The translations under genes were made by a program, and so were the position numbers. From Paenarthrobacter ilicis (GTDB lineage: Bacteria; Actinomycetota; Actinomycetes; Actinomycetales; Micrococcaceae), in the NCBI RefSeq assembly GCF_016907545.1, contig NZ_JAFBCD010000001.1, positions 2,356,001-2,420,000 of the forward strand: a DNA stretch of 64,000 nucleotides, in the 5' to 3' direction. Below the pieces are notes generated by a model. The model was not told the origin of the DNA and ran no database searches. It saw nothing but the letters and a program-made list of their open reading frames with translations. Numbering within the stretch: position 1 is the first letter of the stretch; the number at the start of each line of letters is the position of its first letter. This document shows, in pieces, positions 1 through 9,917 of this stretch.

Positions 1-8
1 TCATAAAG

Positions 9-3000
9 TCAAGCCCCGGCACCGAGCCTCTGGCTGATGACGGTGGACACCCCATCACCGCGCATTGTCACGCCGTACAGCGCGTCGGCCACCTCCATGG
101 TCCGCTTCTGGTGGGTAATGACGATCAGCTGGCTGGACTCCCTCAACTCTTCGAAGATGGTGATCAGTCTTCCCAGGTTGGTATCGTCCAGGGCTGCTTC
201 AACTTCGTCCATGACATAGAAGGGCGAAGGCCGTGCTTTGAAGATTGCCACCAGCAGTGCCACCGCTGTCAAAGAGCGTTCACCGCCGGAGAGCAGGGAC
301 AACCGTTTGATCTTCTTGCCGGCAGGCCGTGCTTCCACCTCAATTCCAGTGGTCAGCATGTCCTCAGGATCCGTGAGGACCAGTTTTCCTTCACCCCCGG
401 GGAAGAGCCGCGCAAAGACGTGATCGAACTGGGCCGAGGTATCGGCAAAGGCTTCAGCGAAGACCTGCTGGACCCGGTTATCCACTTCCTTGATGATGTC
501 CAGAAGGTCCTTGCGGCTGGACTTAAGGTCTTCCAGTTGCGAGCTGAGGAACTGGTGACGCTCTTCCAAGGCAGCAAACTCTTCCAGGGCCAAGGGGTTG
601 ACCTTGCCCAAAGCCGCCAGATCACGTTCCGCTTTCTTGAGTCTTTTCTCCTGTTCGGCCCGGACAAACGGCACGCCCTCAATGATTGCCTCGCCGTCCT
701 GGTCCACGGGCGCCCGGAGTTCAGCCCACTTGTCAGTGGTGGCGCCGGGTGGCAGGGGCACTGGCAAATGGGGCCCGTAGTCACCCACCAACTGCTCTGC
801 AGAAAGACCCAATTCCTCGATGGCCCGTGCTTCCACGGCCTCTATCCGCAGCCGCTGCTGGGTCCTGGCCATCTCATCCCGGTGTACCGAGTCGGTCAAT
901 TCAGCCAGTTCACGCGCCAAGGCGTCGTTGGCGGAACGGACTGCGCCAAGGTCCTTGTCCAAGGTCTCCCGGGTTTCCTCGGCAACATCGCGGTCGCGGG
1001 CGGCGAGGTCCACCGAGACGTCCACGTAAAGGAGGGTATGCTCGGCGGCGCCCGCAACCGCAGCGGCACGTTGGGCTTGGGCGCGACGCCGTTGCGCCCG
1101 GCGGGCAGCTTCCTCCCGGGCGCGACGCTCAGTGGCGGCGGCCCTCTCCAACGAAGCTGCCCTGTTGCTGATGGCGCCCAACTGCTCCTCCGCGGTCCGC
1201 AGAGCCAACCTGGCTTCCGTTTCAAGGGCCCGCGCCGTCCTGGCATCCGCCGCCAGCTCATCGCGGTGGTCGGTGGAGGGCTCTTCGTCAGGGGCTTCCT
1301 CCGCCGCGGCCAATCTCTCCGCCGCGACTTCCAGGTCCAGCTGTGCCTCCGCGATGTTCGCCTCCGCTTGTGCCAAGGATCCTTCCAGGCGTTCGCTTTC
1401 GCCCACGGCACTGCGCAGGACAGAGTTCAGATGCCCCAGCCGCTCAGCCACGGCTGCCAGCCTGGCATCGGATTCGTGGAGCCGTTCCAAGGCGGAGTCG
1501 GCCCGGTCCTGGGCTTCCGTGCGTCGCGCCTGGGCAGCTGCCAGGGCGAATCGTCCGCGCTCCAACCGTGAAGTCACGTCCTGAAGCCGTGCAACCGCAT
1601 CATCCACAGCCGCCTGGACTTCCAGGAGCGAGGGCGCATTGGCTGAACCACCCGTTACGGAGAAGGCACTGAAAAGGTCACCTTCGCGCGTCACAGCCTT
1701 AAGCTCCGGGCGGTCTTTGATGAGCGGAGCGGCTGCCTGGATGTCCTCCACCACCACGGTCTCCGAAAGAAGGGCCAAAGCGCCCTGGGCGATGGGATCG
1801 GAGATTTTCACTACTTCGGCCGCCCAACGGCATCCCAGCGGGAGCCCGCTGCGGGTTTTGTCACTGTGGATACTTGGAGGGTTACTGTGGATGCCAGAAG
1901 CGTCGGTGCCGGAAAGCACCAGGGTTGCCCGGCCGGCGTCGTCATCCTTCAACAAGGCGAGGGCCGCCACCGCGTCCTCCGCACTGCCAACCACCAACGC
2001 ATCCGACGCAGAGCCCAGGGCCGCGGAAACAGCGGCCTCGTAGCCGGGCTCTATGGCTATCAGCGCAGCCAGTTCTCCAAGAACACCGCTGGCCTCCAAC
2101 AACTTTCCTGAGCCGTCCTTGCGGTTGAGCCCCAGCTGGAGGGCATCACGGCGGGCAGTCAGCGCGTCACGTTCCCGGAGCGCCTCCCGCTCAGCGGCTT
2201 TGAGCTCTTCAATCTCCGCTGCCACCTCGTCAAGGATGGCGGTGGCGTCCTCGTACTCGGCATCGAGGCTCTCTTCGCCATCCTCCACACCGGCCACCTG
2301 TGATTCGAGGGCGACAAATTCACTCTTGGCCTGGCGCCGCCGCTCATTGCCTGCGGCCAGTGACTCCCGGAGCCGTCCGCGCTCGGCCTCGGCAGCTTCC
2401 GCCCGTGAGCGTGCGGCAGCCACCTGCCCCGCCAGCCGGGCCAGGCCTTCCCTGCGATCCGCGGCGGCCCGCAACATGGCCGTCAACCGCTTGTCTTCAG
2501 CGGCCGCGAGCGCCTCGGCAGCGTCTTTCGCCACAGTTGCTTCAAGAAGGCCGGCCTGCTTGGCCAGAATGTCGTGTTCCAAGGCTGCCTGTTCCTCACG
2601 GACCCGCGCTGCCTGGCGTTCCAGCTGGTCCGGATCACGGCCGCTGTCCGTGGGGGATTCGGTAGATCCCAGGATGCGTCGCCGTTCTGTGGCGAGGGAG
2701 CCCAAGGAACGCAGCCGCTCCCGGACGGTGGTGAGCTGGTACCACTGCTCCCGCGCAGCGTTGAGCCGCGGTGTGGCGTCGGCTGCCTGGCGTTCCAGGG
2801 CGGCCTGCCGGAGGCGTCCCGCCCCCAAATCCCTTTCCACTACGGTGCGGCGCTCTTTCAGGGCTGCTTCGTCAGCTACATCCTGTTCAAGGGAGGTGGT
2901 CAGTTGCACCAGGTCATCAGCCAGGAGCCGGGCTCGGGCGTCGCGGACGTCGAACTGGACTGTCTGGGCCCGGCGGGCAACCTCGGCCTGCTTGCCCAAA

Positions 3001-3611
3001 GGGGTCAGTTGCCGACGGATTTCCGCTGTCAGATCGCCCAGCCGTGCCAGGTTGGCCTGCATGGCCTCGAGCTTCCGCACGGTCTTTTCTTTACGACGGC
3101 GGTGCTTCAGGATGCCCGCGGCCTCTTCGATGAAGCCGCGCCGGTCCTCAGGCGTCGCATGAAGGACCCGGTCCAGCTGGCCCTGGCCCACGATCACGTG
3201 CATTTCCCTGCCGAGTCCGGAGTCCGAAAGGAGTTCCTGGATATCAAGGAGCCTGCAGGGGGCGCCGTTGATGGCGTACTCGGATCCTCCGGTCCTGAAC
3301 AGCGTCCGTGAGATGGTGACTTCGCTGTATTCGATGGGGAGGGCGTTGTCCGCGTTGTCAATGGTCAGTGAGACGTGTGCCCGGCCCAGCGGCGGGCGGC
3401 CGGAAGTCCCGGCAAAAATGACGTCTTCCATTTTGCCGCCGCGGAGGGTCTTGGCTCCTTGCTCTCCCATGACCCACGCCAAGGCGTCCACTACATTGGA
3501 TTTTCCGGATCCGTTGGGGCCGACGACGGCGGTGACGCCGGGTTCGAAGTCGAACGTCGTGGCCGACGCAAACGACTTGAATCCGCGAACAGTCAAACTT
3601 TTCAGGTGCAA
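9..3611 (-). CDS. smc: Chromosome segregation ATPase SMC
   Basis: SMC is the ATPase of the SMC-ScpAB condensin that compacts and aligns replicated chromosomes. The 1200-residue protein starts with an ABC head (Walker A GPNGSGKSN at about residues 31-39), followed by a long Ala/Glu/Arg-rich coiled coil, a hinge around 500-670 and a second coiled coil. The C-terminal head carries the signature LSGGERSLTA (about 1107-1116) and Walker B FYVMDE (about 1131-1136). The length fits actinobacterial SMCs. The start is TTG with AGGAG about 12 bases upstream; no in-frame ATG or GTG is better. The next minus-strand gene may begin at the ATG read from bases 4-2, four bases past the SMC stop; by actinobacterial synteny ftsY would be expected there, but it lies outside the window. 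Confidence 0.97.
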   Translation of the reverse strand: MHLKSLTVRGFKSFASATTFDFEPGVTAVVGPNGSGKSNVVDALAWVMGEQGAKTLRGGKMEDVIFAGTSGRPPLGRAHVSLTIDNADNALPIEYSEVTISRTLFRTGGSEYAINGAPCRLLDIQELLSDSGLGREMHVIVGQGQLDRVLHATPEDRRGFIEEAAGILKHRRRKEKTVRKLEAMQANLARLGDLTAEIRRQLTPLGKQAEVARRAQTVQFDVRDARARLLADDLVQLTTSLEQDVADEAALKERRTVVERDLGAGRLRQAALERQAADATPRLNAAREQWYQLTTVRERLRSLGSLATERRRILGSTESPTDSGRDPDQLERQAARVREEQAALEHDILAKQAGLLEATVAKDAAEALAAAEDKRLTAMLRAAADRREGLARLAGQVAAARSRAEAAEAERGRLRESLAAGNERRRQAKSEFVALESQVAGVEDGEESLDAEYEDATAILDEVAAEIEELKAAEREALRERDALTARRDALQLGLNRKDGSGKLLEASGVLGELAALIAIEPGYEAAVSAALGSASDALVVGSAEDAVAALALLKDDDAGRATLVLSGTDASGIHSNPPSIHSDKTRSGLPLGCRWAAEVVKISDPIAQGALALLSETVVVEDIQAAAPLIKDRPELKAVTREGDLFSAFSVTGGSANAPSLLEVQAAVDDAVARLQDVTSRLERGRFALAAAQARRTEAQDRADSALERLHESDARLAAVAERLGHLNSVLRSAVGESERLEGSLAQAEANIAEAQLDLEVAAERLAAAEEAPDEEPSTDHRDELAADARTARALETEARLALRTAEEQLGAISNRAASLERAAATERRAREEAARRAQRRRAQAQRAAAVAGAAEHTLLYVDVSVDLAARDRDVAEETRETLDKDLGAVRSANDALARELAELTDSVHRDEMARTQQRLRIEAVEARAIEELGLSAEQLVGDYGPHLPVPLPPGATTDKWAELRAPVDQDGEAIIEGVPFVRAEQEKRLKKAERDLAALGKVNPLALEEFAALEERHQFLSSQLEDLKSSRKDLLDIIKEVDNRVQQVFAEAFADTSAQFDHVFARLFPGGEGKLVLTDPEDMLTTGIEVEARPAGKKIKRLSLLSGGERSLTAVALLVAIFKARPSPFYVMDEVEAALDDTNLGRLITIFEELRESSQLIVITHQKRTMEVADALYGVTMRGDGVSTVISQRLGAGA

Positions 3612-3962
3612 GGTGCTTCGGTTCTCCTGGATGGACCGGTTGTCTCTCCACCAAATCTACTGTGGTTGGAGTGAAATACGCGGATCTTCAGGCGGAATGC
3701 CTTGCGGGCGGCCCACCCCGCCCCTACACTCCTGCCAAGGGCAATGTGGACTTAGCGTTCCGGTGTTCCGGCGTGGATCCGAATCAAGGTTCGGTCAGGT
3801 GCCGGTTCCGGTCCCGTTCTTCGGAACGTTACCTCCAGATGAAGGCCTCGATGTTCCATAACTGAAGTCCAAGGTTTGACCCTGGCTGGGGAGCGACAAG
3901 CTGGGTCCGCGTGGTTGCAGCGGACCCGTCATAGCTATCGGCGTACCACTCCAGGAGTTCTG
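3612..3962. other. Divergent intergenic region, smc / secreted DUF4082 protein
   Basis: These 351 bases separate two divergent genes and should hold both promoters. I see no convincing ORF: short open frames here only run out of the neighbouring genes. I could not pick a confident -35/-10 pair for either gene. The clearest structure is a perfect 8-base inverted repeat 36 bases before the ATG at 3963, listed separately. Confidence 0.6.
3903..3927. promoter_or_regulatory. Inverted repeat upstream of the secreted DUF4082 gene
   Basis: GGGTCCGC and GCGGACCC form perfect 8-base arms around a 9-base spacer. The repeat lies 36 bases upstream of the ATG at 3963. It could be an operator or a hairpin in the 5' untranslated RNA; the sequence alone does not decide. 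Confidence 0.4.
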
Positions 3963-6900
3963 ATGCCCGGTCCCACCGATCCACGGCCTCTGCGGGTCAT
4001 GAAAAGCTTGTTGGTTCCTTTGGTGGTCACCTTGGTGGCGGCCCTGCTGCCACTGACGGCTACGACGGCGGTTGCCGCCGGCCCCTGCGACCCCGTGGTC
4101 AATGCGGTGGTGTGCGAGAACTCCAAGACGGGCAGTCCTCCCTCGGAGTGGGATATCAACGGCGCGGGCGATGACAGCATCCAGGGCTTCGCGACGGACA
4201 TCAGCGTCAACGCCGGCCAGCCCATACGGTTCAAGGTGGATACCAAGGCCTTGAATTACATGATCGCGATCTACCGCACCGGTTGGTACGGCGGCAACGG
4301 CGCCCGGAAGATTGCCGATGTCACACCCTCAGTGCTTCGCCAGACCCAGCCTGCTTGCCGGAGCGATCTCACCACCGAGCTCTATGACTGCGGCACATGG
4401 GCCGTTTCCGCAACCTGGCAGGTTCCTGCCACAGCGGTGTCCGGCGTGTATATAGCGCTGCTCACGCGGCCGGATACGGGAGCCAAGAGCCACATCACCT
4501 TTATTGTCCGCAACGACGGCAACCGGTCCGCCGTCGTGTTCCAGACAGCTGACCAAACCTGGCAGGCGTACAACACCTATGGAGGATCGGACTTTTACCA
4601 GGGCGCAGCGAACGGCCGGGCCTACAAGGTCAGCTACAACCGTCCAATGGCTACGCGCGATGGCCCGGGTGGCAGGGATTTCTACTTCTCCAACGAGTAC
4701 CCCATGGTGCGGTTCCTTGAGCAGAACGGCTACGACGTCAGTTACATCAGCGGCCTGGACTCGGACCGCAGCGGCGGCGAATTGTTGAACCACAAAGTGT
4801 TCCTCTCCGTTGGGCACGACGAATATTGGTCCGGCCCGCAACGTGCCAACGTCACAGCCGCGAGGGACGCGGGCGTGAACCTCCAGTTCCTGTCCGGCAA
4901 TGAGATGTATTGGCGGACGCGGTTTGAGCCGTCAGCAGTTGACGGTACGGCGAACCGCACGCTGACCTGCTACAAGGAAACCTGGGGCAACGCCAAAATT
5001 GATCCCAGCAGCCAGTGGACAGGCACGTGGCGCGATCCCCGGTTCGCCGCGCAGTCCAACGGTGGCGGCCTGCCGGAAAATGCCTTGACGGGAACCATGT
5101 ACATGTCCAACCACTCGGACCTGCCGGTAACGGTCAAAGCTGACGAAGGTAAAACCAGGTTGTGGCGGAACACGTCCCTGACGTCAATACCGGCGGGGTC
5201 GTCAGTTGCTCTTGCGCCCCATACGGTGGGGTATGAATCCAACGAGGACCTGGACAATGGTTTCCGTCCTGCCGGTGTGATCCGGTTGTCCACCACTGTG
5301 GGCAGCGTGCCCGAATACCTCCAGGATTACGGAAATACCGTGGCACCCGGGTCCACTACCCACAACGTGACTCTCTACCGTGCACCCAGCGGCGCTCTGG
5401 TCTTCTCTGCAGGCAGTGTCCAGTGGACCTGGGGCTTGGACCAGGAACACGACGGCGCCGGCGCCCCCGCGGACGTTCGCATGCGCCAGGCGCAGGTAAA
5501 CCTGCTGGCCGACATGGGCGCCCAGCCAGCTACGCGTGCCGCCGGTCTGGCAGCTGCCGTGGCGAGCACGGACACCGCCAAGCCCACAACAACCATCACC
5601 TCCCCTGCCAATGGCGCCACCGTGGCCCACGGCAGCAGCGTCACCGTGTCAGGAACTGCAGCGGATGTGGGAGGCGTGGTGGCAGGGGTTGAGGTCTCCA
5701 CGGACGCAGGCGCCACCTGGCACCCGGCCCAAGGCAAGCAAAACTGGACCTACACCTACATCCAGAAAGGCCTGTCAACGGCAACCGTCCAAGCCAGGGC
5801 CATCGATGACAGCGTCAATACGGGAACTGCAGCCACCGTCAATCTGACGCTGATCGGCCCCTACAGCGTGTTCGGCCAAACCGTTCCGGTGGTCAAGGAC
5901 TCCGGCGACGGCGGTGCCTACGAAATGGGGCTGCGCTTCACTCCGTCCGTGGACGGCTTCATCACCGGCGTGCGGTTCTACAAGAGCACGGCCAACACGG
6001 GCACGCACACCGGATCGCTGTGGAGTTCAACCGGCGAGCGCCTGGCCACCACAACATTCACCAATGAAACAGCCTCAGGGTGGCAAACTGCCCTGTTCAG
6101 CCAGGCCGTCCCTGTTGCGGCCGGCCAAAAATACACTGTCTCTTACTGGGCCCCCAACGGTCATTACGCCAGCAAGGACACCCAGTGGGCCAGCTTCGGA
6201 GCCACGGACGCACCGCTGAAGGTGGCCGGAGGCTTCGGCGCAGAGCCCGCCGGCGTCTATGCGACGTCCTCCAGCTTCCCCACCACCAGCTTCAACGGTG
6301 GCAACTACTTCGCGGATGCGGTGTTCAGCACCGTGGACAGCAGCCCCATGACGGTGTCGGGACAGACTCCCATACCGTCGTCGTCCAGCGTGCCGGTCAA
6401 CACCAAGGTCAGTGCGGTCTTCTCCAAGCCCGTTACGGCAGCCTCCGTCCAACTCACGGTCAGCACGCCGGGAGGTCCGGTGGCGGGTACCACCGCCTAT
6501 GACGCCGCCACCCGCAGGGCAACCTTCACGCCATCCAGCGCGTTGCCGTTCAGTACGCAGGTCACCGCCACCTTGGCCGGGACGGATTCGGTAGGTGGCC
6601 CCGTGACGGCTGGCGGTACGTGGACCTTCACCACTGCAGCCACCCTTCCGGTGCCTGGAGCTTGTCCGTGCAGCCTGTTCGATGATTCGGTGACCCCGGG
6701 CATCGCCGAGCTGCGTGAGGGCGTTCCGGTGACACTCGGGGTCCGGTTCTCCAGCGTTTCCGCCGGAGAGGTCACCGGTGTCCGCTTCTACAAATCAGCC
6801 GGCAACACCGGGACCCACAACGGCGCGCTCTACTCCGCCACGGGACAGCAGCTGGCCACAGTTGCCTTCACCAATGAGAGTGCCTCGGGCTGGCAGACCG

Positions 6901-8849
6901 CAATGTTCAGCCAACCTGTGCCCATGTCCGCGAACACCGACTACATCGTGTCCTACAAGTCGCTGACCGGCACCTATTCGGCCACGGCCAACGGTTTTGG
7001 TTCCGGCATGAGCGTAGGACCCCTGAGGGCGGCCTCCGACGCCGGAGCGTATACCTACAGTGGGGACTTCGCGTCCTCCCGTTCAACGGCCAGCTACCTG
7101 GTGGACGTTGTGGTCACTGTTCCCAACGCGCCCTTTACGGTGGGCGGACAGTCCCCGCAGCCCAACGCAGGAAGTGTGCCGCTGAACTCCGTGGTGAGCG
7201 CAGTGCTGTCCGAAGCAGCAGTGACCTCCAGCGTGTCCATGGCCGTGAAGATCAGCAATGGCGCGGCAGTTGCCGGATCCAGCACCTACGACCCGTCCAA
7301 CCGAAAGGTCACGTTCACTCCCGGAGCCGCCCTGGCGGCGGGTACCGCCTATACAGCCACCGTCACGGCGACGGCCGTTTCCGGACAACCCATGTCCGGA
7401 GGCGGGACGTGGTCCTTCACCACCGTCCAAGCGCCCGGCACCCCCGGGGTGTGCCCATGTTCCCTCTTCGCGGACACCGTGACACCCACGACGCCGGACG
7501 CTGACGACGGCGTGCCGCTGTCCTTGGGTGTCAGGTTCGCCAGCAACACGGCGGGACAAGCCACCGGCGTGCGGTTCTACAAGTCCGTGGGCAACACGGG
7601 GACACATACCGGGGCAATCTACACCACCGCCGGCCAGCTCCTTGGCACCGTCACCTTCTCCAATGAAACCAGCACCGGGTGGCAGACTGCCTCCTTCAGT
7701 CAACCCGTGACCATGGAAGCGGACACGGAATATGTGGTGGCGTACAAATCCACCACGGGCAAGTACTCCTACACAGCCAATGGATTCGGGCAAGGCATCA
7801 CCAGTGGTCCTCTCCGGACGGCCCCGGACTCCGGTGCCTTCGCCTATAACAGCGACTTCCCGAATTCCACGTCCACAGCCAATTATCTGGTGGACCTGGT
7901 CTTCAACGTGGCGACTCCGCCGCTGACCGTCAGCGAGCAGGTGCCTGCGCCTGGAGCCTCCGGAATCCCGGCTGACGTGAAGCCGTCCATCACCTTCTCT
8001 TCCGCGATCCGCACCGGAGCGTCCTTCACCCTCACGGCCAACGGTAGCCAAATAGCCGGTGCAGCCTCCCTGTCGGCAGATTCACGTACTGTCACTTTCT
8101 CCCCCACCTCGCCCTTGGCAGGCAGCACGACGGTGACGGCCAGCGTGGCCAACGTGGTCTCCCAACAGGGGCAGGCCTTCCCTACCACCACCTGGCAGTT
8201 CACCACCGCGGCACCGGCCTTGCAGCAATCCACAATATTCGGCGCACTGGTGCCGCAGACTGCCGCCAACGCCGATCCCCTGTCAGTGGAACTCGGTACT
8301 GCCTTCACCGTCTCCCAACCCGGCAACGTCACCGGCATCAGGTTCTACAAAGGGACTGGAAATACCGGCACCCACGTGGGCTCGTTGTGGAATGCAGCCG
8401 GTACCCGGTTGGCGCAGGTGACGTTCACCAATGAGACCGCCACGGGCTGGCAGACCGCCACGCTTGCCAGCCCCGTAGCATTGGTGACCGGCCAAATCTA
8501 TGTGGTGTCCTATCGGGCCCCCAACGGCCGTTATTCCTCCACTTCCGGGTTCTTCAACCAGACGTGGACCAGCGGCGTGTTCACCGCCGCAGGACCCAAC
8601 AACGGCAGGTATCGGTACGGAACAGGCGGGGTCATGCCCGCAAGCTCATGGAACGCCACCAACTACTTCGTAGACGTGTTGTACTCCTCAGCAGCGCCGG
8701 CCCAGCAACTCGCGGCACCATCGCCGTCCCCGAGCCCGACGCCCACACCCACTCCAACAGCAACTCCCACAGCCACGGCCACACCTACGCCCTCCCCCAG
8801 CCCATCGCAGTCAGGAGGACTGGTCTGCGGGTTGCTGCGGATCTGCTAA
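3963..8849 (+). CDS. Secreted multidomain protein: DMFase-like, Ig-like and four DUF4082 domains
   Basis: A 1628-residue exported protein. ATG 3963 is chosen because AGGAG sits 5 bases upstream; the open frame runs further upstream without a ribosome site. A signal peptide (hydrophobic run ending near AVAAG) is followed by a roughly 500-residue domain resembling the N,N-dimethylformamidase beta-subunit C-terminal domain, with motifs GHDEYWSG and GNEMYWRTR. An Ig-like segment (ITSPANGATV) follows. Then four DUF4082 modules (about 5862-6330, 6658-7110, 7450-7905 and 8229-8685), each with VRFYK or IRFYK, NTGTH and GWQTA, alternate with Big_5-type Ig modules. The tail is Pro/Thr/Ser-rich and ends in GGLVCGLLRIC. 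It may act on or bind an extracellular polymer. The real substrate is unknown; amidase activity is only an inference from the fold. Confidence 0.85.
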   Translation: MPGPTDPRPLRVMKSLLVPLVVTLVAALLPLTATTAVAAGPCDPVVNAVVCENSKTGSPPSEWDINGAGDDSIQGFATDISVNAGQPIRFKVDTKALNYMIAIYRTGWYGGNGARKIADVTPSVLRQTQPACRSDLTTELYDCGTWAVSATWQVPATAVSGVYIALLTRPDTGAKSHITFIVRNDGNRSAVVFQTADQTWQAYNTYGGSDFYQGAANGRAYKVSYNRPMATRDGPGGRDFYFSNEYPMVRFLEQNGYDVSYISGLDSDRSGGELLNHKVFLSVGHDEYWSGPQRANVTAARDAGVNLQFLSGNEMYWRTRFEPSAVDGTANRTLTCYKETWGNAKIDPSSQWTGTWRDPRFAAQSNGGGLPENALTGTMYMSNHSDLPVTVKADEGKTRLWRNTSLTSIPAGSSVALAPHTVGYESNEDLDNGFRPAGVIRLSTTVGSVPEYLQDYGNTVAPGSTTHNVTLYRAPSGALVFSAGSVQWTWGLDQEHDGAGAPADVRMRQAQVNLLADMGAQPATRAAGLAAAVASTDTAKPTTTITSPANGATVAHGSSVTVSGTAADVGGVVAGVEVSTDAGATWHPAQGKQNWTYTYIQKGLSTATVQARAIDDSVNTGTAATVNLTLIGPYSVFGQTVPVVKDSGDGGAYEMGLRFTPSVDGFITGVRFYKSTANTGTHTGSLWSSTGERLATTTFTNETASGWQTALFSQAVPVAAGQKYTVSYWAPNGHYASKDTQWASFGATDAPLKVAGGFGAEPAGVYATSSSFPTTSFNGGNYFADAVFSTVDSSPMTVSGQTPIPSSSSVPVNTKVSAVFSKPVTAASVQLTVSTPGGPVAGTTAYDAATRRATFTPSSALPFSTQVTATLAGTDSVGGPVTAGGTWTFTTAATLPVPGACPCSLFDDSVTPGIAELREGVPVTLGVRFSSVSAGEVTGVRFYKSAGNTGTHNGALYSATGQQLATVAFTNESASGWQTAMFSQPVPMSANTDYIVSYKSLTGTYSATANGFGSGMSVGPLRAASDAGAYTYSGDFASSRSTASYLVDVVVTVPNAPFTVGGQSPQPNAGSVPLNSVVSAVLSEAAVTSSVSMAVKISNGAAVAGSSTYDPSNRKVTFTPGAALAAGTAYTATVTATAVSGQPMSGGGTWSFTTVQAPGTPGVCPCSLFADTVTPTTPDADDGVPLSLGVRFASNTAGQATGVRFYKSVGNTGTHTGAIYTTAGQLLGTVTFSNETSTGWQTASFSQPVTMEADTEYVVAYKSTTGKYSYTANGFGQGITSGPLRTAPDSGAFAYNSDFPNSTSTANYLVDLVFNVATPPLTVSEQVPAPGASGIPADVKPSITFSSAIRTGASFTLTANGSQIAGAASLSADSRTVTFSPTSPLAGSTTVTASVANVVSQQGQAFPTTTWQFTTAAPALQQSTIFGALVPQTAANADPLSVELGTAFTVSQPGNVTGIRFYKGTGNTGTHVGSLWNAAGTRLAQVTFTNETATGWQTATLASPVALVTGQIYVVSYRAPNGRYSSTSGFFNQTWTSGVFTAAGPNNGRYRYGTGGVMPASSWNATNYFVDVLYSSAAPAQQLAAPSPSPSPTPTPTPTATPTATATPTPSPSPSQSGGLVCGLLRIC

Positions 8850-8866
8850 GCCCTGGTTGCTCCGTA

Positions 8867-8900
8867 GTTACCCGCAGGCCCTGTGCGTTCAGCGGGTAAC
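8867..8900. terminator. Hairpin between convergent genes
   Basis: GTTACCCGC (8867-8875) and GCGGGTAAC (8892-8900) form perfect 9-base arms around a 16-base loop. The hairpin lies between the stops of the DUF4082 gene and the convergent TolB-like gene, with its right arm inside the last codons of the latter. It has no U-tract on either side, as is common in actinobacteria. It probably terminates both transcripts. Confidence 0.55.
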
Positions 8901-9917
8901 GCTCGGCGACCACGCATGGGCGATGAACAGGCTTGGCGTGGACCCAGCCTCTGTCCCGAGCTTCCATATATTGCTGTCGCCCTCCACCGCGTCATCAGGC
9001 AATCCATAGAGGACACTGTCGTTGTCCAACCACTCGATCTGGTCATCAACACTGCGCGTTTCCGAGAGCACCGATTCCTGGCCCGAGGCGATGTCAAGGA
9101 TGGCGACCTTCCAGTGGGCTGCCAGCCCGCCGCCGTCGTTCTTCTTGAAGGCGAGCCTGGTCCCGTCGGGTGAGATGGAAGGGCACTCCACGTTGTTGTG
9201 CACCGCGGTAAGTGTCCGCGCCGACACGCTTCCGCGGACCAACCAGATCCTTCCTGATGAGGCAGCCGTCGCGTAAAAAGCATTCTTCTGACCGGGGACG
9301 AACGTCACGCCCCAGATGTTCCTGTCGACGGACAGCAAGGGCTCGCCGTTGACCAGGAGGGAAAAGCTTTCCAGATTCTCCGGCGCAGCATCCGGAAGGG
9401 TTATCTCCGTGGCCGTGGAGAACCCCGCCGCGGCGTACGAGTGGCCGGTGACAAATACCGTGGTGGCAAGCATGGAGCCGTCCGGACTGATCCTGGTCCT
9501 GCTGGGTATACCCGCCAACGGCCAGGACTTTTGCTGCTGCCAGTCCCTGTTCAGGACGACGGCATCGAACGACGTGACCAGGCCGCGCTTGGACCGCAGG
9601 CACACGACGCTGGTGCTGGTGCCATAAACGCGGTCGCAGTCCTGCTCGCTCACTGCCCGGGTACCGGACGGTGCGGAGAGTGGAACAGTTGCTGCGCGGC
9701 CGTACCCCTGCCCGGCAGCTGTATTCCTGAAAAGGACGAAAGGGACATCCGGGAGTGGTTCCGCCGCCGTGACGCCCACGGCAGGGGCCGCCGTCTGGCT
9801 TTCCTGAAAACGCTGGTAGGCAGTAAAGGCGTAGACCGCAGCAGCGATGAGGACCACGGCAGTCACCACCAGGAGAACTCCCCACCGGGTCCTGCCGTTG
9901 GTCAACGTTCCTGTCAT
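8889..9917 (-). CDS. Membrane-anchored TolB-like beta-propeller protein
   Basis: A 342-residue protein with one N-terminal transmembrane segment (VLLVVTAVVLIAAAVYAF) and a long extracytoplasmic part. PD40/TolB-type repeats are visible: RISPDGSMLATT and SISPDGTRLAFKK, plus other strand-turn units with IWLV and VAILD. This suggests a beta-propeller used for binding rather than catalysis. Its ATG overlaps the stop of the upstream MFS gene by 4 bases (ATGA), so the two are probably translationally coupled and may work together in export or surface assembly. No catalytic motif is seen and the ligand is unknown. Confidence 0.75.
   Translation of the reverse strand: MTGTLTNGRTRWGVLLVVTAVVLIAAAVYAFTAYQRFQESQTAAPAVGVTAAEPLPDVPFVLFRNTAAGQGYGRAATVPLSAPSGTRAVSEQDCDRVYGTSTSVVCLRSKRGLVTSFDAVVLNRDWQQQKSWPLAGIPSRTRISPDGSMLATTVFVTGHSYAAAGFSTATEITLPDAAPENLESFSLLVNGEPLLSVDRNIWGVTFVPGQKNAFYATAASSGRIWLVRGSVSARTLTAVHNNVECPSISPDGTRLAFKKNDGGGLAAHWKVAILDIASGQESVLSETRSVDDQIEWLDNDSVLYGLPDDAVEGDSNIWKLGTEAGSTPSLFIAHAWSPSVTR

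Noticed and set aside
111..1571. 486-codon plus-strand frame antisense to smc
   Set aside because: Shadow of the smc coiled-coil codons, with no motif.
3662..3865. 67-codon plus-strand frame in the smc/DUF4082 intergenic region
   Set aside because: No ribosome site, no recognisable protein and no conserved feature.
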